Under the pieces are notes generated by a model. It ran no database searches. It had not been told where the DNA came from and worked only from the letters and a program-made list of their open reading frames with translations. 64,000 nucleotides of DNA from Nitrosophilus kaiyonis (GTDB taxonomy: Bacteria; Campylobacterota; Campylobacteria; Campylobacterales; Nitratiruptoraceae): assembly GCF_027943725.1 (NCBI RefSeq), contig NZ_AP025696.1, positions 1,093,501 to 1,157,500 of the forward strand, in the 5' to 3' direction. This document shows, piece after piece, positions 16,320-24,574 of this stretch. A program made the translations under genes and the position numbers. The stretch's first letter is position 1. Every line of letters begins with the position of its first letter.

Positions 16320-18707
16320 ATGAAAAAATTATTTTTTTCTTTTTCTATTTTTTTTATTTTCTTAAATTTATCATATTCTAAAATATTAGATTATTCATAT
16401 GCAATAAAACATGCAAAAGAAGGAAAAATTGAAATAGCTTTAAAAGAATTAAAAAAATTATATAAAAAATATCCAAATAATAAAAAATTATATTTTGATT
16501 ATATAACTATATTAGGATGGGCAGGCAAATATGAAGAGGTTATTCGTTTATCAAAAGATAAGAATTTTTATAATATGCCCGATTATACTCTTGAAATTAT
16601 TGCAAAGTCATATAGAAATTTAAAAGATTATAAAAAAGCTAAAAAACTATATACTCTTTGCCTGAATAAAAATCCAAATAATAAAAATTGCAGATATGGT
16701 TTAATTCTAACTTATGCAGATGCAAAAGAGAGTGATAAAGCGCTAAAAACTCTCTCAGAAATAAAAATAAAAGATTATTACTACTATTTTTTAAAAGGTT
16801 ATATTTTAGAATCTAAAAGAAATTTTTTTGATGCTTTTATTAATTATCAAAAATCCTACGAATTAAACCCTAATGATAAAGATACTCTAATTGCAATTGT
16901 AAGAATTCTTGATATTTTAGGTCTTCCATATCTTGCTGAAAATTATATAAATAAAAATCCAAAAATTTTTGATAAAAATATAATTACTAGAATTAAAAAA
17001 GACCAAATTGCATTTAAAATTAGATGGGGGGAATTGATACATCCAAATATAAAAAATAGATTTAAAGAGACTGATGAAGCTTTAAAAAAACTAAATAAAT
17101 TAATTTCATCTTCTAAAGCAAAAACTTTAAAAGAAGAAAATCCAAATATTTTACAAGCAAGATTTGATAAATTGGTGGCATTAAGAGATAGATATTTTAT
17201 GGATGAGGTAATAAAAGAATATAAAATATTAAAAAAAGAGAAAATTAGTCTTCCATATTACTCTTTAAATGCAGTAGGAGATGCTTATTTATATAAGAGA
17301 AAACCAGAAATTGCAATAAAATTTTATGAAAAGGCTTTAGAAAAAAATCCAAAACATTTTGAAAGTAAAATAGGAAAATTTTATTGCTATGTAGAGATGT
17401 TTAAATTAAAAAAAGCTATTAAGTGGATAGATAGTGTCGATAAAAATGAGCCTATATGGATAAAAGGAAAATATGAAAATGATTATAAATTAGAAAGTAC
17501 TACTTCTGCAGCATTAGCAAGATATTTTGCAGATTATATGAATGAAGCGCAGAAAAGATTTGAAAGAATGAATTCAATTGCACCTGCAAATGTTGATATA
17601 AGATCTGATAAAGCAAGTGTTTATAAAGATAGAGGTTGGCCAAGGATGGCAATTGATGAGTGTGATATTGCTCTTGCTTATGAAAAAAAACATAAAAATG
17701 CAAATCTAATAAAAGGTTTATCTTTATTAGATGCAAATAGATTTAAAAGAAGTGAAAAAATTATAAATAATCTGTATAGAGTATATCCAGAAGACCTACA
17801 AGTTCAAAGGGCAAAAAAACTTTTTAATATATATAAAAATAAAAATCAATTAATTATTGATAGTGTAATAGGTTCAAGCAGTGGTGGAAATATTGGAAAT
17901 GACCATTTTTATATAGAATCTAAACTCTATTCAAAACCTATAGATTACTATTATAGAGTTTATCTAATAGGGTTTTATTCTAAATCCGATGTTGAGGAAG
18001 GAACAGAAAAATTTAAAAGAGTTGGATTGGCATTAGAGTATAAAAAGAGAGATAATATAGGAAATATTGGTTTTATAAAAAATAAAAATATAGATAAAAA
18101 TGGATGGTTTGTAGATATAAAACACTATTTTAATGATATATGGATTATTTTTGCTTCTTATGAATCTTATAGTAAAGAGACTCCACTTAGAGCATTAAAA
18201 AATGGTGTTTATGCAAACAGAAAAGATTTTATTCTAACATATAGAGCTAATGAATCAAGAGAAACAAATATAGAATTTGAAAGAATGGATTTTAATGATT
18301 CTAATAATAAAAATAGTTTCAATATTAGCCATTATGAAAGATTAATAACAGGACCATTTTACAAATTAAATACTACATTTTCATTTTCAACAGCAAAATA
18401 TTCAAAGCAGGATGTAATTTATTTTAGTCCAAAAAAAGATAGATATATTGGAGTAGATATTGAAAATATTTGGCATCTTTATAGAAGATATTCAAAAGCA
18501 TTTTCACATGTGTTAGGATTTAGTATAGGAAATTATTGGCAAAAAGATTTTGGTTCTTCTACAGTTTGGTCTATAAGGTATGAGCATAGATGGGAGGCTG
18601 ATGATAGATTTGATCTAATATATGGATTGTCACGATCAAAATCCTATTTTGACAATGATAAAGAGTATGATACATCTTTTTATTTAACCTTGGACTGGAG
18701 GTTTTAA
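16320..18707 (+). CDS. pgaA: Poly-beta-1,6-GlcNAc export porin
   Basis: A 795-residue protein close to E. coli PgaA in length. It has a signal peptide (about 1-20), a long TPR superhelix (about 25-500; helix pairs with NPN/NPK-type turns recur), and a C-terminal beta-barrel (about 510-795) with alternating aromatic strands ending in DWRF, a typical outer-membrane C-terminus. In E. coli, PgaA passes partly deacetylated poly-GlcNAc through the outer membrane while the TPR part binds PgaB. It is the first gene of pgaABCD, with 0-2 base spacing between all four genes. Confidence 0.9.
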   Translation: MKKLFFSFSIFFIFLNLSYSKILDYSYAIKHAKEGKIEIALKELKKLYKKYPNNKKLYFDYITILGWAGKYEEVIRLSKDKNFYNMPDYTLEIIAKSYRNLKDYKKAKKLYTLCLNKNPNNKNCRYGLILTYADAKESDKALKTLSEIKIKDYYYYFLKGYILESKRNFFDAFINYQKSYELNPNDKDTLIAIVRILDILGLPYLAENYINKNPKIFDKNIITRIKKDQIAFKIRWGELIHPNIKNRFKETDEALKKLNKLISSSKAKTLKEENPNILQARFDKLVALRDRYFMDEVIKEYKILKKEKISLPYYSLNAVGDAYLYKRKPEIAIKFYEKALEKNPKHFESKIGKFYCYVEMFKLKKAIKWIDSVDKNEPIWIKGKYENDYKLESTTSAALARYFADYMNEAQKRFERMNSIAPANVDIRSDKASVYKDRGWPRMAIDECDIALAYEKKHKNANLIKGLSLLDANRFKRSEKIINNLYRVYPEDLQVQRAKKLFNIYKNKNQLIIDSVIGSSSGGNIGNDHFYIESKLYSKPIDYYYRVYLIGFYSKSDVEEGTEKFKRVGLALEYKKRDNIGNIGFIKNKNIDKNGWFVDIKHYFNDIWIIFASYESYSKETPLRALKNGVYANRKDFILTYRANESRETNIEFERMDFNDSNNKNSFNISHYERLITGPFYKLNTTFSFSTAKYSKQDVIYFSPKKDRYIGVDIENIWHLYRRYSKAFSHVLGFSIGNYWQKDFGSSTVWSIRYEHRWEADDRFDLIYGLSRSKSYFDNDKEYDTSFYLTLDWRF

Positions 18708-20633
18708 ATGTTTAAAAAAATATTGCTTTTTATTTTTTTGATTTTTTCACTAAATGCTAACGATAAATTTATTGTTCTTTGTTATCACAATATCGAGGAC
18801 AATCCAAAAGACTCAGATATTATGAGTATTACAACAGATAAATTTATACAGCAACTTAACTGGCTTAGCAATCATGGATATACGCCTATTAGCATAGATG
18901 ATTTAATTGCTGCAAAAAATGGAGAAAAAAAACTTCCCCCAAAAGCTGTTTTATTAACTTTTGATGATGCATACAGAAAATTTTATTCAAGAGTATATCC
19001 TATATTAAAAGCTTTTAAATATCCAGCCGTTTTAGCAGTGGTGGGTAAATGGATGGAATCAAAAAGTAATGAAAAGTTTTTATATGGCGATAAGATGAAG
19101 AAAAGAGATTTACTTTTAAGTTGGGAAGAGATAAAAGAGATGAGTGATTCTGGATTAGTAGAGATTGCTTCACATAGCTATGATCTACATCATGGAGTTT
19201 TAGCAAATCCTCAAGGAAATATGGAACCAGCTGCTACCACAAGAATTTATAATCCAAAAACAAAAAAATATGAAGATGATGAAAGCTATTTTAAAAGAAT
19301 AGAAAAAGATTTGAAAAAAAGTAGTGATCTTATTTATCAAAAAATTGGAAAAAGACCAAGAGTTATCGTTTGGCCATATGGTGAATATAATAAATTTACT
19401 ATAAAAATAGCTAAAAGATTTGGAATGAAAATCACTTTTACATTAGATGATGGATCAAATAACTTAGATGATCTACCTGCAGTAAAAAGAATTCTTTTAT
19501 ATGGTAATGATTCATTAAATGATTTTATTTGGCAAGTGAAAAATCCAGATAAAAAAAGAATTCAAAGAGTAGTACATATTGATTTAGATTATATTTATGA
19601 TGATGATCCTATACAGCAAGAGAAAAATTTAGGAATTTTGCTTGATAGAATTAAAGAGTATAAAATTTCTACAGTCTATCTTCAAGCATTTGCTGATCCT
19701 GATGGTGATGGGGTAGCTGATGCACTATATTTTCCAAATAGACATTTACCTATGAGGGCTGATCTTTTCAATAGAGTTTCTTGGCAATTATATACAAGAT
19801 GTGGAGTTGAAAGAATATATGCATGGATGCCTGTTTTGGCTTTTGATATAAAAGAAAATAAAAAATTATTTGTAAAAGCCTATGATGAGAAAAAAAGAAG
19901 CAGTTATATTGATAAAAATGCATATAAAAGATTGTCTCCATTTAATGAAAAATCAAGAAAAATAATTAAAGAGATTTATGAGGATTTAGCAAAATTTACA
20001 CCAATTCAAGGAATTCTTTTTCATGATGATGCATATTTTAGTGATTTTGAAGATGCAAATGAAGAAGCCTTAAATGTTTATAAATCAAATGGATTTCCAA
20101 AATCTATAGAAAAGATTAAAGAAGATAAGTTTTTATTAAAAAAATGGACATCATTTAAAACAGATTTTTTGATAGATTTTACAAAAGAGATAGAAAATGT
20201 TGTAAGAGAATATAGACCAAATATTAAAACTGCAAGAAATATATATGCTCAAGTTGTTTTAAATCCAAAGAGTGAAGAGTGGTTTGCTCAAAATTTTGAA
20301 AAATTTCTTTATGCTTATGATTACACTGCCATAATGGCTATGCCTTATATGGAAAAAGCAAAAAATCCAAAAAAATGGTTTGAACTATTGATAGAAAAAG
20401 TTAAAAAATATCCGATAGGACTTAAAAAAAGTGTTTTTGAACTGCAAAGCGTAGATTGGAGAAGAAATAAAAAAATTGATTCAAAAATTTTAGCTAATCA
20501 AATGAAATTACTACAAAAAAATGGAGTTTTAAATTTTGGTTACTATCCTGACGATTTCATAAAAAATCATCCAGATAAAAAAATTATTCATTCAGTAATA
20601 TCTTTAAACAGATATCCATTTATTAGGAGATAA
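18708..20633 (+). CDS. pgaB: Poly-GlcNAc N-deacetylase/hydrolase
   Basis: A 641-residue two-domain protein. The N-terminal CE4 deacetylase (about 25-280) shows LTFDDAY, SHSYDLHHG and WPYGEYN. The C-terminal TIM-barrel (about 290-641) matches the PgaB glycoside-hydrolase domain, with RIYAWMPVL and LFHDDAYFSDFED. It deacetylates part of the polymer in the periplasm so that PgaA can export it. The signal peptide ends near LNAND and has no lipobox cysteine, whereas E. coli PgaB is a lipoprotein, so this copy is probably soluble or attached another way. It starts right after the pgaA stop. Confidence 0.92.
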   Translation: MFKKILLFIFLIFSLNANDKFIVLCYHNIEDNPKDSDIMSITTDKFIQQLNWLSNHGYTPISIDDLIAAKNGEKKLPPKAVLLTFDDAYRKFYSRVYPILKAFKYPAVLAVVGKWMESKSNEKFLYGDKMKKRDLLLSWEEIKEMSDSGLVEIASHSYDLHHGVLANPQGNMEPAATTRIYNPKTKKYEDDESYFKRIEKDLKKSSDLIYQKIGKRPRVIVWPYGEYNKFTIKIAKRFGMKITFTLDDGSNNLDDLPAVKRILLYGNDSLNDFIWQVKNPDKKRIQRVVHIDLDYIYDDDPIQQEKNLGILLDRIKEYKISTVYLQAFADPDGDGVADALYFPNRHLPMRADLFNRVSWQLYTRCGVERIYAWMPVLAFDIKENKKLFVKAYDEKKRSSYIDKNAYKRLSPFNEKSRKIIKEIYEDLAKFTPIQGILFHDDAYFSDFEDANEEALNVYKSNGFPKSIEKIKEDKFLLKKWTSFKTDFLIDFTKEIENVVREYRPNIKTARNIYAQVVLNPKSEEWFAQNFEKFLYAYDYTAIMAMPYMEKAKNPKKWFELLIEKVKKYPIGLKKSVFELQSVDWRRNKKIDSKILANQMKLLQKNGVLNFGYYPDDFIKNHPDKKIIHSVISLNRYPFIRR

Positions 20634-20634
20634 A

Positions 20635-21894
20635 ATGCTATATGAAAATTTGATAGCAAATACCATTGAACAACTAATAAATTACTCTTATTATTATCCA
20701 TTATTTATGGCATATATTTGGATGGTAGGATCAATTTACTACCTATTTCATTGGGAAAGAAAAAATAGTAATACTCCAGAATTAAAAGAGTATCCTTTAG
20801 TTAGTATTTTAGTTCCCTGTTACAATGAAGAAAAACATATAAAAGAGACTATCGAATATCTATTAGAGACAAATTATCCCAATTTTGAGATTATTGCAGT
20901 AAATGATGGAAGTAAAGATAAAACCGGAGAAATATTAAAAGATTTAGAAGAAAAATATAGTGAATTAAGAGTTATAGAATTTGAAACAAATCAGGGTAAA
21001 GCAATGGGTTTAAATTGTGCTGCAATGGTTTCAAAAGGAGAATATCTTGTTTGTATAGATGGAGATACAATTTTAGACCCTGATGCAATTCACTGGATGA
21101 TACATCATTTTCTAACAGGCCCTAGAGTAGGTGCTGTAACAGGAAATCCAAGAATTAGAAATAGATCAACTCTTCTTGGAAAGATTCAGATAGGCGAGTT
21201 TTCAGCAATAGTAGGAATGATTAAAAGAGCTCAAAGAATATATGGAAGAATTTTTACTGTTTCAGGTGTTATAGCTGCATTTAGAAAAACAGCAATCCAT
21301 CAAGTTGGGTATTGGCATACAGATATGGTAACTGAAGATATAGATATAAGCTGGAGATTAGAACTTAATCATTGGGATATTAGATTTGAGCCAAACGCAC
21401 TGTGCTGGATGTTGGTTCCTGAGACAATTAAGGGACTTTGGAAACAAAGATTAAGATGGGCTCAAGGTGGAGCTGAGGTTATAAAAAAATATTTTAAATA
21501 TATTTTTAATTATAAAAATAGAAGAATGTGGGGGATATATCTGGAGTATATTTTAAGTCTGATTTGGGCATATTCAGCAGTTATTACAATAATTTTATGG
21601 TTTTTAGGATATTTTATAACTTTACCTAAAAATATCCAAGTCCCAACACTAATACCTTCGGTTTATGGAACATTTTTAGGAATAACATTTTTATTACAAT
21701 TTGCTTTGAGTCTCATAATTGATTCAAAATATGAAAAAGGGATTGCAAGATATTATTATTGGATTATATGGTATCCATTTGTATTTTGGATAATAAATGT
21801 ATTTACAACATCAGTAGGCTTTATAAAAGCAATATTTAAGAAAAAAGGCAAAAGAGCAGTTTGGGAAAGTCCAGATAGAGGTATAGGAGTATAA
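20635..21894 (+). CDS. pgaC: Poly-beta-1,6-GlcNAc synthase
   Basis: A 419-residue processive family-2 glycosyltransferase in the inner membrane. One N-terminal helix (about 20-40) and about three C-terminal helices flank a cytosolic GT-A domain. Visible motifs are VPCYNEE, AVNDGSKD, CIDGD (metal D-x-D), TEDID (catalytic base) and QRLRWAQGG. It polymerises UDP-GlcNAc. In E. coli the PgaC/PgaD pair needs cyclic-di-GMP, which makes the FIST-GGDEF proteins of this window candidate regulators. Spacing to pgaB and pgaD is 1 base on each side. Confidence 0.94.
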   Translation: MLYENLIANTIEQLINYSYYYPLFMAYIWMVGSIYYLFHWERKNSNTPELKEYPLVSILVPCYNEEKHIKETIEYLLETNYPNFEIIAVNDGSKDKTGEILKDLEEKYSELRVIEFETNQGKAMGLNCAAMVSKGEYLVCIDGDTILDPDAIHWMIHHFLTGPRVGAVTGNPRIRNRSTLLGKIQIGEFSAIVGMIKRAQRIYGRIFTVSGVIAAFRKTAIHQVGYWHTDMVTEDIDISWRLELNHWDIRFEPNALCWMLVPETIKGLWKQRLRWAQGGAEVIKKYFKYIFNYKNRRMWGIYLEYILSLIWAYSAVITIILWFLGYFITLPKNIQVPTLIPSVYGTFLGITFLLQFALSLIIDSKYEKGIARYYYWIIWYPFVFWIINVFTTSVGFIKAIFKKKGKRAVWESPDRGIGV

Positions 21895-21895
21895 A

Positions 21896-22351
21896 ATGTT
21901 AGATTTAAAAAAAATTATTATAGAAAAGCCAGAAGCTATTGATAAAACGGTATCATTAAGAGATAAAATAATAACATTTATTTTCTGGGGGGCTTTAATT
22001 TATATTTTTAGACCTCTTTTTGCTTTAATATTATGGATTTTATTTGGAATGCATATTTTTAATCCAGAAGTTTTTAATATTGAGCTATATGATGAAATAA
22101 GCAGATTTTTAGTAAAAAATAGTTTTACTATTTTTGTATTTGCAGTAATTTTTATAACATGGGCAGTTTATAATAAGATTATGTATGGGAAATTACGCAG
22201 AAGAAAATTTGTACCAAAAGTAACAGATAAAGAGATTGCAGAGTTTTTTAAAGTAGATATTGAAAAATTAAAAAAATGGAAAGAATTAAAATATATAAAA
22301 TTTAAAATTATTGAAAAAAATAATAATTTTGAAATTAGTGATAGCCTTTAG
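21896..22351 (+). CDS. pgaD: Poly-GlcNAc synthase accessory subunit
   Basis: A 151-residue membrane protein with two hydrophobic helices (about 25-50 and 78-97) and a basic cytoplasmic tail. PgaD sequences are poorly conserved, so the name rests on the hairpin topology, size and the last position in pgaABCD. PgaD stabilises PgaC and helps form the cyclic-di-GMP-sensing site. Its 3' end overlaps the convergent cytochrome gene by 17 bases, so no separate terminator fits between them. Confidence 0.85.
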   Translation: MLDLKKIIIEKPEAIDKTVSLRDKIITFIFWGALIYIFRPLFALILWILFGMHIFNPEVFNIELYDEISRFLVKNSFTIFVFAVIFITWAVYNKIMYGKLRRRKFVPKVTDKEIAEFFKVDIEKLKKWKELKYIKFKIIEKNNNFEISDSL

Positions 22352-22793
22352 ATTTTTTTAACATTTCAATTCCTAAAAGAGGCTTTCTTGTAAGATCAGG
22401 AAAATATCCCTTTTTCCCTTTACCTCCTACTCCATGGCATCCTGTACAGTTTCCATTAAAAAGTGCAGCTCCTTCTTGTACCCATTCTGGATGAGATGGT
22501 TTTAGTCCTTGAAGAGTTGCCATATATGAAGCTATCTTTTCTGCTTCATTTTTTGATACATATCCGCCATCCATAGGTCCTGATGGATATTTGAAAATAT
22601 CTGAGCCATTAATCATAACATCTATCACATAATTTTCAAAAAATTTTGGTGAATTATAGTCTATTTTTGAAATCTTTTTTTCTATTTTTTGATTTTTTGA
22701 TTTAATTTCTATATGTTTATTTTTTTCCTGTTTAAAGATAATAGCCACTAATAAAAATATAAAAGGAATGATTAACAACAAAAGTTTTTTCAT
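22335..22793 (-). CDS. Membrane-anchored or exported monoheme cytochrome c
   Basis: A 152-residue protein with an N-terminal helix (about 3-20) and a charged linker (21-50). A class I cytochrome c domain follows, with heme motif CTGCH near residue 118. The sequence upstream of it (GAALFNGNCTGCH) is the standard cytochrome entry. The C-terminal part is short and has a candidate sixth ligand Met in GIEMLKKS. It carries electrons in the periplasm. The partner is unknown. It overlaps pgaD at its 3' end and is transcribed from the gap shared with trxC. Confidence 0.85.
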   Translation of the reverse strand: MKKLLLLIIPFIFLLVAIIFKQEKNKHIEIKSKNQKIEKKISKIDYNSPKFFENYVIDVMINGSDIFKYPSGPMDGGYVSKNEAEKIASYMATLQGLKPSHPEWVQEGAALFNGNCTGCHGVGGKGKKGYFPDLTRKPLLGIEMLKKSKGYH

Positions 22794-22933
22794 ATTTTCT
22801 TCTCCTATTGATTAAATATAGTTATAAAAATAATAAATGAATTTTATATTTATTTTCTTTTTTATGCAACTTTTGTATCAAATCTTTCTAAATCTTTTTG
22901 ATAAAATAATTAAAAATAGAATAAGGAGATTGT

Positions 22934-23365
22934 ATGGCTTATATTTATATAGTTTGTCCTAATTGTTTAAGTGTTAATAAATTGCCTAAAAAAGATCATT
23001 ATAATAAAGCAAAATGTGGCAAATGTGGGTTTAATCTATTAGATACACATCCTATTGAACTTGATCCTAACTCATTTGATATTCATATAAAAAGAAATGA
23101 TATACCTGTAGTTGTTGATTTCTGGGCGCCTTGGTGTGGGCCTTGTCAAATGATGGCTCCAGCTTTTGAAGAAGCAGCAAAAAATTTTCCATTAAAAGCT
23201 AGATTCGCAAAAGTAAACACTGAGCAATTTCCACAACTTGCAGCAACTTATGGAATTAGAGGAATTCCAACAATGATTATTTTTAAAGATGGAGTTGAAA
23301 TTGATAGAGTCTCTGGAGCATTAAATTCAGCTCAAATTACTCAATGGGTAGGGCAGTATATTTAG
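22934..23365 (+). CDS. trxC: Thioredoxin 2 with N-terminal zinc ribbon
   Basis: A 143-residue thioredoxin of the TrxC type. The N-terminal zinc ribbon has two CxxC pairs (CPNC at about 9-12 and CGKC at about 29-32). The thioredoxin domain follows with active site WCGPC near residue 71, a cis-proline in RGIPT and a normal C-terminus. It reduces protein disulfides in the cytoplasm, often under oxidative stress. It is a single gene; its stop codon is the first part of a terminator stem. The ribosome-binding site AAGGAG precedes the ATG. Confidence 0.93.
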   Translation: MAYIYIVCPNCLSVNKLPKKDHYNKAKCGKCGFNLLDTHPIELDPNSFDIHIKRNDIPVVVDFWAPWCGPCQMMAPAFEEAAKNFPLKARFAKVNTEQFPQLAATYGIRGIPTMIIFKDGVEIDRVSGALNSAQITQWVGQYI

Positions 23366-23398
23366 GTTCGAAGAGAAACTTCGAACCTATTTTATTTT
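23364..23398. terminator. Bidirectional terminator between trxC and a cytochrome gene (TTCGAAG family)
   Basis: AGGTTCGAAG (23364-23373) and CTTCGAACCT (23379-23388) form a perfect 10-bp stem with a 5-base loop. ATTTTATTTTTTATTT follows on the plus strand. The gene on the other side ends at 23399, so it can serve both. It shares the TTCGAAG core with three other hairpins of the window. Confidence 0.8.
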
Positions 23399-23701
23399 TT
23401 ATTTGAGTTTTGAAATATATTCAGCTACTGCATCAATATCTTCATCGCTATATGAAGCTACTTGGCCTTTCATAAGACCACCCATTCCATATACATTTCT
23501 TGAGCCAGCTTTATATCCTTTTAATGCTTCGACAACTTTTGCTTTATCCCATCCTCCAATTGGAGCTGATTTCCCAAGAGCTTTTTTCTCACCTTTTACG
23601 CCATGACATCCTGCACATTTTTTATATAAAGCTGCACCATCTGCCGCCATTAAACTAACTGCTGTTGCAGCTGCCAATCCTAATAATGCTAATTTTTTCA
23701 T
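23399..23701 (-). CDS. Small periplasmic cytochrome c (cytochrome c553-like)
   Basis: A 100-residue cytochrome: signal peptide (about 1-19, ending MAA), then GAALYKKCAGCHG with heme motif CAGCH and a distal Met in MGGLMKGQ. It is typical of the small soluble c553 electron carriers of epsilonproteobacteria. The open frame extends to 23809, but the extra 36 codons come from repeat element D. The true start is ATG at 23701, with AGGAGG a few bases upstream. It is a monocistronic gene between a terminator and element D. Confidence 0.9.
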   Translation of the reverse strand: MKKLALLGLAAATAVSLMAADGAALYKKCAGCHGVKGEKKALGKSAPIGGWDKAKVVEALKGYKAGSRNVYGMGGLMKGQVASYSDEDIDAVAEYISKLK

Positions 23702-23861
23702 AATTTCCTCCTTTATTCGTGATTCGTAATTCGTTATTCGTGAATGGCAAGTATTAAGTTCTAATTTTAATACTATTGGTAAATCCTTTACCGCTTCACT
23801 GTTTATCACCTATTTCACTATGTTCCTATTCTACTTTCTAACTTAATCTATTAACTAAACA
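23702..23861 (-). repeat. Heptad-repeat leader element (copy D)
   Basis: Read on the minus strand, a purine-rich arm begins with AAGTTAGAAAGTAG, identical to part of copy A. The arm runs through GTGAAATAGGTGATAAACAG-like sequence. The second arm ends in four successive 7-base units of the ACGAATA/ACGAATT type (23706-23735). The ribosome-binding site AGGAGG of the cytochrome gene follows. It thus has the same order and orientation toward its gene as copies A, B and C, but with a different heptad. Confidence 0.75.
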
Positions 23862-24185
23862 TTAACAGCTTGGAACATTTCCACTATCACTTGCATATTC
23901 GTAACAAAAATCAAATAGATGTTTAACCCATTTATCTTTAATAGATTCTGGTTTTACCTTAGGACAAATTTTATGAACCTCTTCTTTAAATTTACCAGAT
24001 TCATATATCTCTTCCCACTCATCTTGCGTATGTTTAGCAGCAAATTTTGCTCCAGTAAATCCACAAGCTTTCTTTAGCTTTTTTTGATAAAGCTTTTGTC
24101 CTTTTGCAACATCTGCAAATGCTGCTGTGCTAACAAAGCTAAGTCCTAACATTGTTGTAAATATTACTGCGATAACCTTTTTCAT
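23862..24185 (-). CDS. Exported cysteine-containing protein in the cytochrome cluster
   Basis: A 107-residue protein with a clear signal peptide (about 1-24, ending AFA). The N-terminus of the mature part (VAKGQKLYQKKLKKACG) looks like the entry of a cytochrome c, but no CxxCH motif is present. Four cysteines remain (ACGF, ICPK, FCYE, SC at the C-terminus). They could form disulfides or bind a metal. It lies between two cytochrome genes on the same strand. A degenerated cytochrome-like protein or a heme-free relative is the best guess. Function is unknown. Confidence 0.7.
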   Translation of the reverse strand: MKKVIAVIFTTMLGLSFVSTAAFADVAKGQKLYQKKLKKACGFTGAKFAAKHTQDEWEEIYESGKFKEEVHKICPKVKPESIKDKWVKHLFDFCYEYASDSGNVPSC

Positions 24186-24244
24186 ATCGTCCTCCTTATA
24201 TTTTGATAAGAAATTATAAAATTAAATTGTGGAAAAATTGTGAA

Positions 24245-24574
24245 TTATTTAATTCTTCCTATTACTTTATATTTATTCCAGTATATATCTATAGCTTTTT
24301 TTAATTCTTTATCTGAGAGTTTGCTTTTTTGTTTTATTCCAAATTTTTTCAAATACTCTTTATCCATTAAAGATTTATCTTTTGAAGGATTTCTTAAAAA
24401 ATCAAAAATCGCTTTTTTTACTCTTTTTTCACTGCTGTAATGTAAAAGATAATCAAAAAAGAGTTTTTTTAAAGAAGGTCCATAAATTTTATGACAATTA
24501 ACACAATTTTTTTCATATATATTAGAAAATGCAAAAGAAAATATAAATATTAATAAAAAAATTTTTTTTACCAT
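24245..24574 (-). CDS. Mini cytochrome c encoded with the two-component system
   Basis: A 109-residue exported protein: signal peptide (about 1-17), then NCVNCHKIYGPSL with heme motif CVNCH at about residues 24-28. The rest is lysine-rich and helical. Met occurs in SLMDKEY and could be a distal ligand. Its start overlaps the 3' end of the histidine kinase gene by 7 bases, so it is the third gene of an RR-HK-cytochrome operon. It may be an accessory heme sensor or an output of the system, which is inference. Confidence 0.82.
   Translation of the reverse strand: MVKKIFLLIFIFSFAFSNIYEKNCVNCHKIYGPSLKKLFFDYLLHYSSEKRVKKAIFDFLRNPSKDKSLMDKEYLKKFGIKQKSKLSDKELKKAIDIYWNKYKVIGRIK

Noticed and set aside
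23702-23809. N-terminal extension of the cytochrome c gene to 23809
   Set aside because: The extra 36 codons are made of repeat element D and precede a perfect signal peptide start with AGGAGG at the right distance.
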